From the NCBI GenBank assembly GCA_963702035.1, contig OY969700.1, positions 1,178,001-1,242,000 on the forward strand: 64,000 bases of DNA, in the 5' to 3' direction. The position numbers and the translations under genes were made by a program. Under the pieces are notes generated by a model. That model ran no database searches. It was not told where the DNA came from and worked only from the letters and a program-made list of their open reading frames with translations. Origin of the DNA: VRUE01 sp963702035. GTDB taxonomy: Bacteria; Actinomycetota; Thermoleophilia; Solirubrobacterales; 70-9. Shown here in pieces: positions 50,203 through 58,251 of the stretch; position 1 is the first letter of the stretch, and the number at the start of each line of letters is the position of its first letter.

Positions 50203-50992
50203 ACCCGCCGACGCTAGGCCGCGTTGACGCGCGTGTGGCGCGCAGATTCAAAGAATTGCGCAACGCCTTTGCGCCGTAACTCGCACACCAAGGCGGTTCA
50301 GCGGAACCACCCGACTCCAAAGGATGGTCGTAGAGGTCGTCGGCGCTGCCCGACTGCTCGACCCGTCCCTCGTTCATCACGACCAGCTGCTCGGCGACGT
50401 CCATCGCCTCCTCCTGGTCGTGGGTGACGAAGATCGTCGTCACCCCCGTCTCGTCGTGGAGGCGGCGCAGCCAGGTGCGCAGGTCCTTGCGGACCTTGGC
50501 GTCGAGCGCCCCAAAGGGCTCGTCGAGCAGCAGCACCCGCGGCTGGACGGCCAGCGCCCGGGCCAGAGCCATGCGCTGGCGCTGCCCGCCGGAGAGCTGG
50601 TCGGGGTAGCGCTCGGCGAGGCCGTCGAGCTGGACCAGGCGCAGCAGCCCGTGCACCCGCTCGCCGATCTGCGGCTTGTCCCACTTGCGGATCTTCAACC
50701 CGAAGGCGACGTTGCCGAACACGGTCATGTGCTTGAAGGCGGCGTAGTGCTGGAAGACGAAGCCGACCTCGCGCTTCTGCGCGGGCGTCCTGGTCGCGTC
50801 CTGGCCGTTGATCGCCACTTGGCCGGCATCGAGATCCTCCAGCCCGGCGATCGCCCTCAACAGGGTCGACTTGCCGCTGCCGCTCGGGCCCAGCAGGGCG
50901 GTGAGCGAGCCGTCGGGCACATCGATCGAGACATCGTCTAGAGCCTGAAAGTCACCGAAGCGCTTACGCGCTCCCTCGACTGCGATTCCCAT
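50162..50992 (-). CDS. cysA: Sulfate ABC transporter ATPase CysA, C-terminally truncated
   Basis: Start ATG 50992 overlaps the cysW stop (TGATG). The first ~224 residues are a normal ABC ATPase: Walker A LLGPSGSGKSTLLRAIAG (about 34-51), Q-loop FVFQHYAAF, signature LSGGQRQRMALARAL, Walker B VLLLDEPFGALDAK and H-loop TIFVTHDQEEAMDVA. Homology stops at DDLYDHP (about base 50321). After that the frame reads ~50 unrelated residues through leader B and into the toxin-like gene before stopping at 50162. The usual C-terminal TOBE-like regulatory domain is missing. The ATPase core may still work with the permeases; regulation is probably altered. Confidence 0.85.
   Translation of the reverse strand: MGIAVEGARKRFGDFQALDDVSIDVPDGSLTALLGPSGSGKSTLLRAIAGLEDLDAGQVAINGQDATRTPAQKREVGFVFQHYAAFKHMTVFGNVAFGLKIRKWDKPQIGERVHGLLRLVQLDGLAERYPDQLSGGQRQRMALARALAVQPRVLLLDEPFGALDAKVRKDLRTWLRRLHDETGVTTIFVTHDQEEAMDVAEQLVVMNEGRVEQSGSADDLYDHPLESGGSAEPPWCASYGAKALRNSLNLRATRASTRPSVGGCDTSCPRFRRALC
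50211..50278 (-). promoter_or_regulatory. Conserved TA-module leader element, copy B
   Basis: Minus-strand order: CAAAG, eight bases, CAATTCTTTGAATC, the repeat CGCGC-CACAC-GCGCG, nine bases, TAGCGTC, then GTG 50202 about eight bases later. Spacing is identical to copies A and C. The same bases form part of the frame that runs on from the truncated cysA. Confidence 0.7.
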
Positions 50993-51852
50993 CAGGAACC
51001 CTCCTTCGGATTGGACATCGATATCGCCATTTCGCCGGAGCCGACCGGGCTTGGTCCGCCCCCGGCCTTCGCTTTGCGGCCACCGATGCTCATCAGCAGC
51101 AGCGTGGTCAGGGCGAGCAGGGCAAGCACGATCGCGCCGGCATAAGCCGCCTGCTCGTTGAACTGCTCGAAAGACTTGGCGACGAAGAGCGGCAGGGTCT
51201 CGGTCTGGCCGGAAATCGACCCGGAGACGATCGTCACCGCGCCGAACTCGCCGAGCACGCGGGCGGTGGTCAGCACGACCCCGTAGGCGACACCCCAGCG
51301 GATCGCCGGCAGGGTCACCCGCCAGAAGGTCTGCCAGGCATTGGCGCCCAGGGTTGAGGCGGCCTGCTCCTGCTCGGTGCCGATCTCCCGCAACACCGGC
51401 ACCGTCTCGCGCACGACGAAGGGCAACGAGACGAAGATGCTGGCGAGGATCATGCCCGGGGTCGAGAAGAGGACCTTGATCCCCCATTCGGAGAGGGTCG
51501 GACCGAACCACCCGGCGTTGCCGTAGAGGAGGAAGAGCGAGAGGCCGATCACGATCGGCGAGATCGCGAAGGGCAGGTTGATGATTCCGTCGATTACCGC
51601 GTTGCCCCTCCACTTGTAGCGGACGAGCAGCAGCGCGCAGCCGACGCCGAAGACGGTGTTGAGCGGCACGGCGACGGCGACCATCAGCAGCGTCAACCAG
51701 ATCGCATGCAGGGCGTCGGGCGAGGTCATCGCGTCGATCGGCGGGCCGAGCCCATGCTCGAAGGTCTTCCAGAAAATCAGGCCGACCGGGGCGAGCAGGA
51801 GCAAGCCGAGGTAGCCGAAGGCGAGGCCGCGCAGGCCCCACTTGGCGGTCAT
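50992..51852 (-). CDS. cysW: Sulfate ABC transporter permease CysW
   Basis: The 286-residue protein has six predicted membrane helices (first at about 10-30) and the EAA-type loop ATSTLGANAWQTFWRVTLPA (about 162-181) that contacts the CysA ATPase. It also has GEFGAVTIVSGSISGQTETL, typical of CysW. It is encoded between cysT and cysA with overlapping stop/start codons (ATGA with cysT). Confidence 0.93.
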   Translation of the reverse strand: MTAKWGLRGLAFGYLGLLLLAPVGLIFWKTFEHGLGPPIDAMTSPDALHAIWLTLLMVAVAVPLNTVFGVGCALLLVRYKWRGNAVIDGIINLPFAISPIVIGLSLFLLYGNAGWFGPTLSEWGIKVLFSTPGMILASIFVSLPFVVRETVPVLREIGTEQEQAASTLGANAWQTFWRVTLPAIRWGVAYGVVLTTARVLGEFGAVTIVSGSISGQTETLPLFVAKSFEQFNEQAAYAGAIVLALLALTTLLLMSIGGRKAKAGGGPSPVGSGEMAISMSNPKEGS

Positions 51853-52682
51853 TTGCGGGTCCCCCGACGGGCGAAGAGGCTGACCGCGACCAGCAGCGCC
51901 AGCGAGATCGCCAGCAGGACGACCGAGACGGCGGCGGCGCCGGAGACGTTGCCGGACTCGATCTGGCCGCGGATGAAGACCGAGGAGACCTCGGTCTTGA
52001 AGGGGATGTTGCCCGAGATCAAGATCAGCGAGCCGTACTCGCCGAGCGCCCGCGCGAAGGCGAGCAGCACGCCGGCGAGGATGCCGGGCAAAAGGTTGGG
52101 GAAGATGATCCGCCGGAAAACGGTGAAGCCGCCCGCGCCCAGCGAGGTCGCCGCCTCCTCCATCTGCCGGTCCATCTCCATCAACAGCGGCTGCACCGCG
52201 CGGGTGACAAAGGGCAGGGTGATGAAGCAGAGGGCGACGACGATCGCGGCCCTGGTGAAGGCGATGTCGAGTCCGAAAGGGCTTTCGGACTCGTAGAGGG
52301 TGAGCAGGGTGAGGCCGGCGACGATCGTCGGCAACGCGAAGGGCAGGTCGATCAGCGCGTTGACGGCGCCCTTGCCGGGGAACTCGTCGCGGACGAGGAC
52401 CCAGGCGATGATCGTGCCGAAGAAGGCGTTGATCGCGGCGACGATCAGCGAGCTGATCACGGTCAGCTTCAGCGCCGCCATCGACTCGGCGCCGCTGACC
52501 GAATCCCAGAAGGCGCCGAGGCCGCCGCTGAGCGATTCGTCGAGCACCGCCGCCAGCGGCAGCATCACGATCAGCGACAGGTAGAGAACGACCACCCCCC
52601 TGCCGAGGCCGACGCCGACCCCGGGCAGGCGGATGCCTGCCCGGGGAGGCGCGGTAGGAATGGTTGCCGGGTGACCCTCCAT
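51849..52682 (-). CDS. cysT: Sulfate ABC transporter permease CysT (CysU)
   Basis: The 277-residue permease has six membrane helices and the EAA loop EAATSLGAGGFTVFRRIIFP (about 180-199). It also has the CysT-typical ARALGEYGSLILISGNIPFK and IRGQIESGN motifs. It is the first permease after the sulfate-binding protein gene (12-base gap), and its stop overlaps the cysW start. Confidence 0.93.
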   Translation of the reverse strand: MEGHPATIPTAPPRAGIRLPGVGVGLGRGVVVLYLSLIVMLPLAAVLDESLSGGLGAFWDSVSGAESMAALKLTVISSLIVAAINAFFGTIIAWVLVRDEFPGKGAVNALIDLPFALPTIVAGLTLLTLYESESPFGLDIAFTRAAIVVALCFITLPFVTRAVQPLLMEMDRQMEEAATSLGAGGFTVFRRIIFPNLLPGILAGVLLAFARALGEYGSLILISGNIPFKTEVSSVFIRGQIESGNVSGAAAVSVVLLAISLALLVAVSLFARRGTRK

Positions 52683-52694
52683 GCTTGCTCGCGG

Positions 52695-53699
52695 CTAGCC
52701 GCTCGTCGAGACCCCGAGTTCCTTCTCGATCGCGGCGACCTTGCCGCTTTCGTCATCGAAGAAATCGTCGTTGACCTTGCTCCAGCCACCGAACTCGGCG
52801 ATCTTGAAGAGATCCTTGGGAGTCGGGAACTGCACCGGGTCGACGAGTTTTGGATTGACCGGGCGGTAGCCGTTTTCAGCCCAGATTTCCTGGCCGGCAT
52901 CCGACCAGATGTAGTCGAGGAATTCCTGGGCGGCAGCCGGCGCATCTCTGGTGACCGCGATCGGCGTTTCGATCTGGATCGTGCTGGGCGGGATCATGTA
53001 TTCGACGTCCTCGCCTTCGTCCTGCGCCTTGATCGCCTCGTTCTCGTAGCTGAGCAGGACATCGCCCTCGCCCTGGGTGAAGGCGGCGAGCGCGTCGCGG
53101 CCGCTGCCGGGCTGGACGACGGTCTTTTCGAGCAGCGCCTTGACCCCTTCGAGCGCTTCCTTTTCGGACTTGCCCTCGTGAATCGGGGTGCCGTAGACGG
53201 CCATGATGTTCCAGCGGGCGGAGCCGGAGCTGAACGGGTTGGGCGTGATCACATCGACTTCCTTGCTGAGCAGGTCATCGAAGGACTCGATCCCCTCCGG
53301 ATTCCCCTTGCGGGTGACGATCGCGACGACTGAGTCCTCGGCGATCCCGCCGTACTTCTGCTTGTTCCAGTCCTTGGAAACAAGTTCCCCTTCTTCGACC
53401 AGGCGTTCCATGTCGCCGGCCTGGGAGAAATGGACGACGGAAGCGGGCTGGCCGGCAACCACGGCACGGCTCTGATCGCCGGAGGCGCCGAAGGAGTTGC
53501 TGAAGCTGACGCCCTTGCCCTCCGAGGTCTTCTCGAATGCCGGCTCCAGGGCTTCCTGGTAGACGGTTTCGGGGGTCGAGTAGCCGACCACGTCGAGCTT
53601 GCCGCCGCCGGCGCCCGTCGCGTCGTCCCCCCCACCGCCGCAACCGGCGATCGCGAGAACGACCAGTCCCGCTGCGGCAATCAGTGCGAATCTCGTCAT
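52695..53699 (-). CDS. sbp: Sulfate-binding lipoprotein (Sbp/CysP type)
   Basis: The 334-residue protein starts with a lipoprotein signal (VLAIAGC, Cys about 20). The mature part matches periplasmic sulfate/thiosulfate-binding proteins: VVGYSTPETVYQEALEPAFE, SFGASGDQSRAVVAGQPASV, ITPNPFSSGSARWNIMAVYG and VLLSYENEAI. It captures sulfate and delivers it to CysT/CysW. It is the first gene of the sulfate operon, behind a clear promoter. Confidence 0.94.
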   Translation of the reverse strand: MTRFALIAAAGLVVLAIAGCGGGGDDATGAGGGKLDVVGYSTPETVYQEALEPAFEKTSEGKGVSFSNSFGASGDQSRAVVAGQPASVVHFSQAGDMERLVEEGELVSKDWNKQKYGGIAEDSVVAIVTRKGNPEGIESFDDLLSKEVDVITPNPFSSGSARWNIMAVYGTPIHEGKSEKEALEGVKALLEKTVVQPGSGRDALAAFTQGEGDVLLSYENEAIKAQDEGEDVEYMIPPSTIQIETPIAVTRDAPAAAQEFLDYIWSDAGQEIWAENGYRPVNPKLVDPVQFPTPKDLFKIAEFGGWSKVNDDFFDDESGKVAAIEKELGVSTSG

Positions 53700-53745
53700 C
53701 CTTTTTCCTCTTTCTTGATGCAGTTAGTTAAGAAGTGGCGGGCAC

Positions 53746-53773
53746 CATATATAAAGATGATCATCAAAGTCAA
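53746..53773 (-). promoter_or_regulatory. Promoter and palindrome of the sulfate operon
   Basis: On the minus strand TTGACT (53768-53773) and TATATG (53746-53751) are 16 bases apart, about 50 bases before the sbp start. The spacer contains the perfect palindrome GATGATCATC (53756-53765), placed where a repressor would block RNA polymerase. The Rrf2 regulator encoded just upstream is the natural candidate. Confidence 0.65.
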
Positions 53774-53842
53774 GAAACGCGCATGCGACTTTTGACGTGC
53801 CAGAGCACGTACAAAGTCCGCAGCGGCGATCGGGGAGGCGTT

Positions 53843-54298
53843 CTAGCGGGGGGCCCAGGCGTCCGCGGGCGCGGCGAGATCCCTGATCTCGGTCGGCAGC
53901 TCGCCGGCCACCAGGTCGGCGAGGGTCACGTGCTCGAGGACCGCGCGGAGGTTGGCGCGGACCGCGATCCAGACCTCCTGCAGATGCTCGGCGTTGCCCT
54001 TGTACTCGATGTCCTCGGGGGGGGACGACTGAACGTGGGCGATCGGCCCCTCGACCGCGCGGACCACGTCGGCGACGGTGACGGTATCCGCTGGCTTGGC
54101 CAGCCAGTAGCCGCCCTTCGCTCCCCGCCGCGCCCGGACGATGCCGTGGTGCTTCATCTCCAAGAGGATGTGCTCGAGAAACTGCAGCGGGATGTCCTGC
54201 GCATCAGCAAGTCGCTCGCCCTTTACAGGCTCTTCGCCAGCCGCCGCGAGCTCCGCCGCAGCCCGAACGGCATAGTCAGCCTTCGCAGAAACGCGCAT
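53843..54298 (-). CDS. Rrf2-family regulator, CymR-like
   Basis: The 151-residue protein has the Rrf2 winged helix: MRVSAKADYAVRAAAELAAA, LPLQFLEHILLEMKHHGIVR and RRGAKGGYWLAKPADTVTVA. The protein has no cysteine, so it cannot hold an Fe-S cluster as IscR/NsrR do; this agrees with CymR-type cysteine/sulfur regulators. It lies upstream of the sulfate operon on the same strand, with the palindrome-bearing promoter in between, so it probably controls it. Confidence 0.85.
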   Translation of the reverse strand: MRVSAKADYAVRAAAELAAAGEEPVKGERLADAQDIPLQFLEHILLEMKHHGIVRARRGAKGGYWLAKPADTVTVADVVRAVEGPIAHVQSSPPEDIEYKGNAEHLQEVWIAVRANLRAVLEHVTLADLVAGELPTEIRDLAAPADAWAPR

Positions 54299-54478
54299 GG
54301 AGCTAGTAAATCAGGCGCAACTCGCGCGGGTGGCGTGGGGCGGGGGTGCCCTGCGCCCGCGCGGAGTCCGCGGAGGGGAGCGCATCGACCCTGACGGTGC
54401 TGTGTCCCTCTCCCCGGAGCAGATCGCAGCGCCAGCAGGACACCCCCGCCCCGCGACAGGCCCCGCGCGCCACCACGC

Positions 54479-55390
54479 CTACCTTCCGGTCTCCAACGCG
54501 AGCTCGGCCGCTTCGCGCTCGCGGCGCCGGTGAAGGATTCGAGGCGCGGCGAGGACCGCGCCCAGGCCGATTCCCGCGACGAGAGCGGCTATCGGCCAGA
54601 CGTTCGGGTCGCCCTTCTGGATCGTGACTATCCCCGAGCCGACGAGGACGATGCCGAGGGCGGTGCGGATGAAGCCCTGTGGGGCTTTGCTGGAGAGGGC
54701 GGCGCCGATGATCACCCCGGGAACGGAGCCGATCAGGATGTTGCCGGCGAGGACGAAGTCAACGTTGCCGCCGACCCAGTGGGCGATGCCGGCCGCCCAG
54801 AGCAGGATCGCGGCGTGGAAGACATCGGTGCCGACGACCTTTTTGGGCGCCAGGCGGTAGACGGCGATCAGCAGGATCGCGATAACCGTGCCCGAGCCGG
54901 CCGAGGTGATGCCGATCACGAAGCCCGTCGTCGCGCCGATCACGACCGCGGAGACTTTGTGGCGGCGTTCGACGTCGAAGCGATCGCGCTCGTCGACGAG
55001 GTTGCGCAGGATCAGCGCTCGCGCCAGGGTGATGATGCCGACCATCAGCAGGGTGCCGCCGAGGACGGCGTAGACGAGCGAGTCGAGCCGGGCTTCGCCG
55101 ACGTGGTTCTCGATCACCGAGACCAGCGCCACCCCGCCGACGGCTGCCGGGACGCTGCCGAGGGCCAGCCATTTGACCAGCTCCATGTTCACGGTCTTCA
55201 TGCGCAGGTGGCGCCAGCCGCCGACCGTCTTGGTCACGGCCGAGTAGAAGATGTCGGTGCCGATCGCCGTCGTCGGCTGGATCCCGAAGATCAGGATCAG
55301 CAGCGGCGTCATCAGGGATCCCCCGCCCATCCCCGTCATGCCGACGAGGACGCCGATACCGAGACCGAAGAGAATGATTGCCGGGTCCAT
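54479..55390 (-). CDS. TauE/SafE-type sulfite/anion exporter
   Basis: The 303-residue membrane protein has about eight hydrophobic segments and the family motifs GVLVGMTGMGGGSLMTPLLI (about 13-32) and SAGSGTVIAILLIAVY with VVGTDVFHAAI. TauE/SafE proteins move sulfite, sulfonates or related anions. Its position between the sulfate operon and an ABC importer, with GGGAGC as ribosome-binding site, fits a sulfur-metabolism role. Confidence 0.88.
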   Translation of the reverse strand: MDPAIILFGLGIGVLVGMTGMGGGSLMTPLLILIFGIQPTTAIGTDIFYSAVTKTVGGWRHLRMKTVNMELVKWLALGSVPAAVGGVALVSVIENHVGEARLDSLVYAVLGGTLLMVGIITLARALILRNLVDERDRFDVERRHKVSAVVIGATTGFVIGITSAGSGTVIAILLIAVYRLAPKKVVGTDVFHAAILLWAAGIAHWVGGNVDFVLAGNILIGSVPGVIIGAALSSKAPQGFIRTALGIVLVGSGIVTIQKGDPNVWPIAALVAGIGLGAVLAAPRILHRRREREAAELALETGR

Positions 55391-55446
55391 CGGGGTGCTC
55401 CCAGGTAGTTATCGACTTTCCTGACCTCCTTGGTCAGGAGCGAAGA

Positions 55447-56280
55447 GTGCGCCAGGATACCAGCGTGGGCGCGAAAACTCAGCAATTCGCCACCGATCCG
55501 CCATCGCCTGCCGGCGGGTCGGCGAGCGCCGCGGTCTCGATTCGCGGCCTGCGGCATTCCTACGGCGCGCTGGAGGCGATCGAGCGCCTCGACCTGGACG
55601 TCCCCGCGCACGGCGTGCTCGGCCTCGTCGGCCCCTCGGGCTGCGGCAAGTCGACCCTGCTCGAGCTGGTCGCCGGCCTGCGGCGGCCGAGCGCGGGCGA
55701 GATCGAGGTGGGCGGAGAGGGCGACCCGGCCGAGCGCCTCGCCCGCTGCGCCTTCATGCCGCAGCGCGACATGCTGCTGCCCTGGCTGTCGGCGATCGAC
55801 AACGCCGCGCTGGCGCTGCGCAACCGCGGCGCCGGGCGCCGGGCGGCGCGCGAGCAGGCGGGCCTGCTCTTCGAGCGCTTCGGCCTCGCCGGCTTCGAGC
55901 GCACCCGGCCGGCCGAGCTCTCGGGCGGGATGCGGCAGCGCGTCGCCTTCCTGCGCACCCTCCTCGCCGGCAAGCCGGTGCTGGCGCTGGACGAGCCCTT
56001 CGCCTCGCTCGACGCGATCACCCGCGCCGAGATGCAGGGCTGGCTGTCCGAAGCCCTGACCGCCGACCCGCGCACCGTTGTCCTTGTCAGCCACGACGTC
56101 GAGGAGGCGCTCTATCTCTCCGACCGGGTCGCGGTGCTCTCGGCGCGGCCGGCACGCGTCGTCGAAGAGCTGAGCGCGCCGGCGCCGCGGGCGGCCGACC
56201 GCGACGCCGCGGTCACCGATCCCGGGTTCGTCGCCGTCCGCGAGCGGGCGATGGCCGCGCTGCACCGGGGCGCACGATGA
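55447..56280 (+). CDS. ABC transporter ATPase (ThiZ/SsuB-like)
   Basis: GTG 55447 follows AGGAG by six bases and gives 277 residues. Walker A is LVGPSGCGKSTLLELVAG, the signature LSGGMRQRVAFLRTLLAG, Walker B VLALDEPFASLDA and the H-loop VVLVSHDVEEALYLSD. It forms an importer with the next two genes (stop/start overlap ATGA). The NitT/TauT-type family includes taurine, sulfonate and thiamine-pyrimidine importers; the substrate is discussed with the binding protein. Confidence 0.9.
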   Translation: MRQDTSVGAKTQQFATDPPSPAGGSASAAVSIRGLRHSYGALEAIERLDLDVPAHGVLGLVGPSGCGKSTLLELVAGLRRPSAGEIEVGGEGDPAERLARCAFMPQRDMLLPWLSAIDNAALALRNRGAGRRAAREQAGLLFERFGLAGFERTRPAELSGGMRQRVAFLRTLLAGKPVLALDEPFASLDAITRAEMQGWLSEALTADPRTVVLVSHDVEEALYLSDRVAVLSARPARVVEELSAPAPRAADRDAAVTDPGFVAVRERAMAALHRGAR

Positions 56281-57068
56281 GCGTGTGGCGCTTTACCGGT
56301 CATATAGACCGGAAACCCGCCACATGGCTGCTTCCGCTGCTGCTCCTGGCGGCTCTGATCGGCGTCTGGCAGGCGGCCGCGAGCACGGGGGCCCTCGCGG
56401 ACCTGCTCAACGTCGAAAGCTTCCTCGCCCCCTCGCCGGCTGAAATCGCTTCGGAACTGTGGGGCAACCGCTCGCTGTTGGCCGAAAACGCCTGGGTGAC
56501 CCTGAGGGAGATCCTGCTCGGCTTCCTCTGTGGGCTGGCTGCCGGCCTCGGCTTTGCCCTGCTTCTCCGCCTCTCCGGACTGCTGCGCCGGGCCGCCTAC
56601 CCGCTGATGGTCGCCTCGCAGGCCGTGCCGATCCTGATCATCGCGCCGATCCTGGTGGTCTGGTTCGGCTACGGGATCGGCCCCAAGCTGGTCGTGGTCG
56701 CGCTGGTCTGCTTCTTCCCGATCGCGGTCGCCACCGCCGACGGCCTGCGCTCGGTCGATCCCGAGACGACCAAGATGATGCGCACGCTCGACGCCTCGCG
56801 CCGGCAACTTCTCTGGCGGGTGGAAGCCCCCACCTCGCTGCCCTTTGCTTTCAGCGGCGCCCGGATCGCGGTCGCCTTCGCGCCGATCGCCGCGGTCTTC
56901 GGCGAGTGGGCCGGAGCGAACTCCGGGCTCGGCGTCCTGATCCGCGAAGACAGCGCGAACCTGGAGACCGCGCGGATGTTCGCCGCCGCCGCGATTCTCG
57001 CCGCAATCGCGGTCGGCCTTTACGGCTTGGTGGCCGTCGCAGAGCGCCGCGTCGTCACTTGGCGATAG
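56277..57068 (+). CDS. ABC transporter permease (ThiX/SsuC-like)
   Basis: The 263-residue permease has about six membrane helices and the EAA-type loop RTLDASRRQLLWRVEAPTSL (about 164-183). The surrounding sequence (AVPILIIAPILVVWFGYGIG; FGEWAGANSGLGVLI) is typical of SsuC/ThiX permeases. Its start overlaps the ATPase stop. Confidence 0.9.
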   Translation: MSVWRFTGHIDRKPATWLLPLLLLAALIGVWQAAASTGALADLLNVESFLAPSPAEIASELWGNRSLLAENAWVTLREILLGFLCGLAAGLGFALLLRLSGLLRRAAYPLMVASQAVPILIIAPILVVWFGYGIGPKLVVVALVCFFPIAVATADGLRSVDPETTKMMRTLDASRRQLLWRVEAPTSLPFAFSGARIAVAFAPIAAVFGEWAGANSGLGVLIREDSANLETARMFAAAAILAAIAVGLYGLVAVAERRVVTWR

Positions 57069-57077
57069 AACAGAGAG

Positions 57078-58247
57078 ATGAAACCCAGCAGAGCCCCTCT
57101 CAAAATGATCGCGGCCCGGATGAGGCCGAATGACGCTGCGCGGATACGGCCCCTCCCCGGTGTCCCGCGTAGCGCCGCTACGCGGGAACCGTCTCGTGTC
57201 CGTCCCGCTTGGTCATCGACCTCCCCGGCCTCGCGCTCATTTCGGTCGGGTCTCTTGCGAGTCCCAATACTCGCCGTTCTCCTATTTGCCTTAGCCCTGG
57301 GGCTGGCCGCCTGCGGCGAGAAGAGCGATGACACGACCGGCGCGGCGAGCGAATCGCTCAGCCTGACGCTCGACTTCTACCCCAACCCCGACCACGCCGG
57401 CATCTACATGGCGCGGAAGCTCGGCTACTTCCGCGAAGCCGGTCTCGACGTCTCGATCCAGACCCCCGCCGACCCGGCGGCGCCGATCAAGCTCCTCGCC
57501 GCGGGAAAAACCGACCTGGCGATCTCATACGAGCCAGAGGTGATGCTGGCCCGCGAACAGGGTCTCGACGTGGTCGCCGTCGGCGCCCTCGTCGACCGCC
57601 CGCTGACCTCGCTGATCTGGCTGAAGAAATCAGGCGTGAAGGGGGTGGCCGGGCTGCGTGGCAAGACGATCGCCACCGCCGGGATCCCCTACCAGGACGC
57701 CTACCTGAAGACGATCCTCGCCCGCGCCAAGCTGACTCCCTCCGACGTGAAGAGCGTCAACGTCGGCTACGGGCTGCTGCCGGCGCTGGTCGGCGGCAGC
57801 GCCCAGGCGATGCTGGGCGGGTTCAGCAACGTCGAGGGAGTCGACCTGCGGCTGCGTGGCAAGGACCCGGTCGTCACCCCGGTCGACAAGCTGGGCGTGC
57901 CGACCTACGACGAGCTCGTCCTCGTCGCCCGCCGCGACCGGATCGAAGAAGACCCGCAGGCGATCCGCCTCTTCCTCGGCGCGCTGGCGCGCGGCACCGC
58001 CGCGGCGATCGAGCGCCCCGGCGCGACGACCAAGGCGCTGCTCGAAGCCAACCCGAACCTCGATCCGAAGCTGACCCAGGCCGAGGTCGCGGCGACGCTG
58101 CCGCTGCTCTCCAGGCGCGGCACGATGAACCCCGCCGAGTGGAAGGCGTTCATCGCCTGGATGAACGAAAACGGGCTGATCGCCGGCCGCCCGACGACCG
58201 CCGAAGTGCTCAGCAACGAATACCTCGCCGGCGAAATCCCGGAATAG
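57078..58247 (+). CDS. NMT1/THI5-like substrate-binding lipoprotein
   Basis: The open frame gives 389 residues, but the first ~60 are not signal-like and overlap a 10-bp hairpin (57164-57186), so the true start is uncertain. A TTG near 57254 would begin the lipoprotein signal LRVPILAVLLFALALGLAAC. The mature protein (LTLDFYPNPDHAGIYMARKL; TDLAISYEPEVMLAREQGL; IATAGIPYQDAYL) matches NMT1/THI5-type proteins, closest in pattern to HMP (thiamine pyrimidine)-binding ThiY. A sulfonate substrate is the alternative given the sulfur neighbourhood. Confidence 0.82.
   Translation: MKPSRAPLKMIAARMRPNDAARIRPLPGVPRSAATREPSRVRPAWSSTSPASRSFRSGLLRVPILAVLLFALALGLAACGEKSDDTTGAASESLSLTLDFYPNPDHAGIYMARKLGYFREAGLDVSIQTPADPAAPIKLLAAGKTDLAISYEPEVMLAREQGLDVVAVGALVDRPLTSLIWLKKSGVKGVAGLRGKTIATAGIPYQDAYLKTILARAKLTPSDVKSVNVGYGLLPALVGGSAQAMLGGFSNVEGVDLRLRGKDPVVTPVDKLGVPTYDELVLVARRDRIEEDPQAIRLFLGALARGTAAAIERPGATTKALLEANPNLDPKLTQAEVAATLPLLSRRGTMNPAEWKAFIAWMNENGLIAGRPTTAEVLSNEYLAGEIPE
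57164..57186. promoter_or_regulatory. Hairpin in the start region of the binding-protein gene
   Basis: CCCGCGTAGC and GCTACGCGGG (10-bp perfect arms, 3-base loop) lie between the permease stop and the likely TTG start of the lipoprotein. Intercistronic hairpins of this kind often raise the level of the binding-protein mRNA segment. Confidence 0.45.
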
Positions 58248-58251
58248 CGAC

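Noticed and set aside
55391..55446. Possible TPP riboswitch ahead of the ThiXYZ-like importer
   Set aside because: The gap is only 56 bases and shows none of the conserved THI-box strings.
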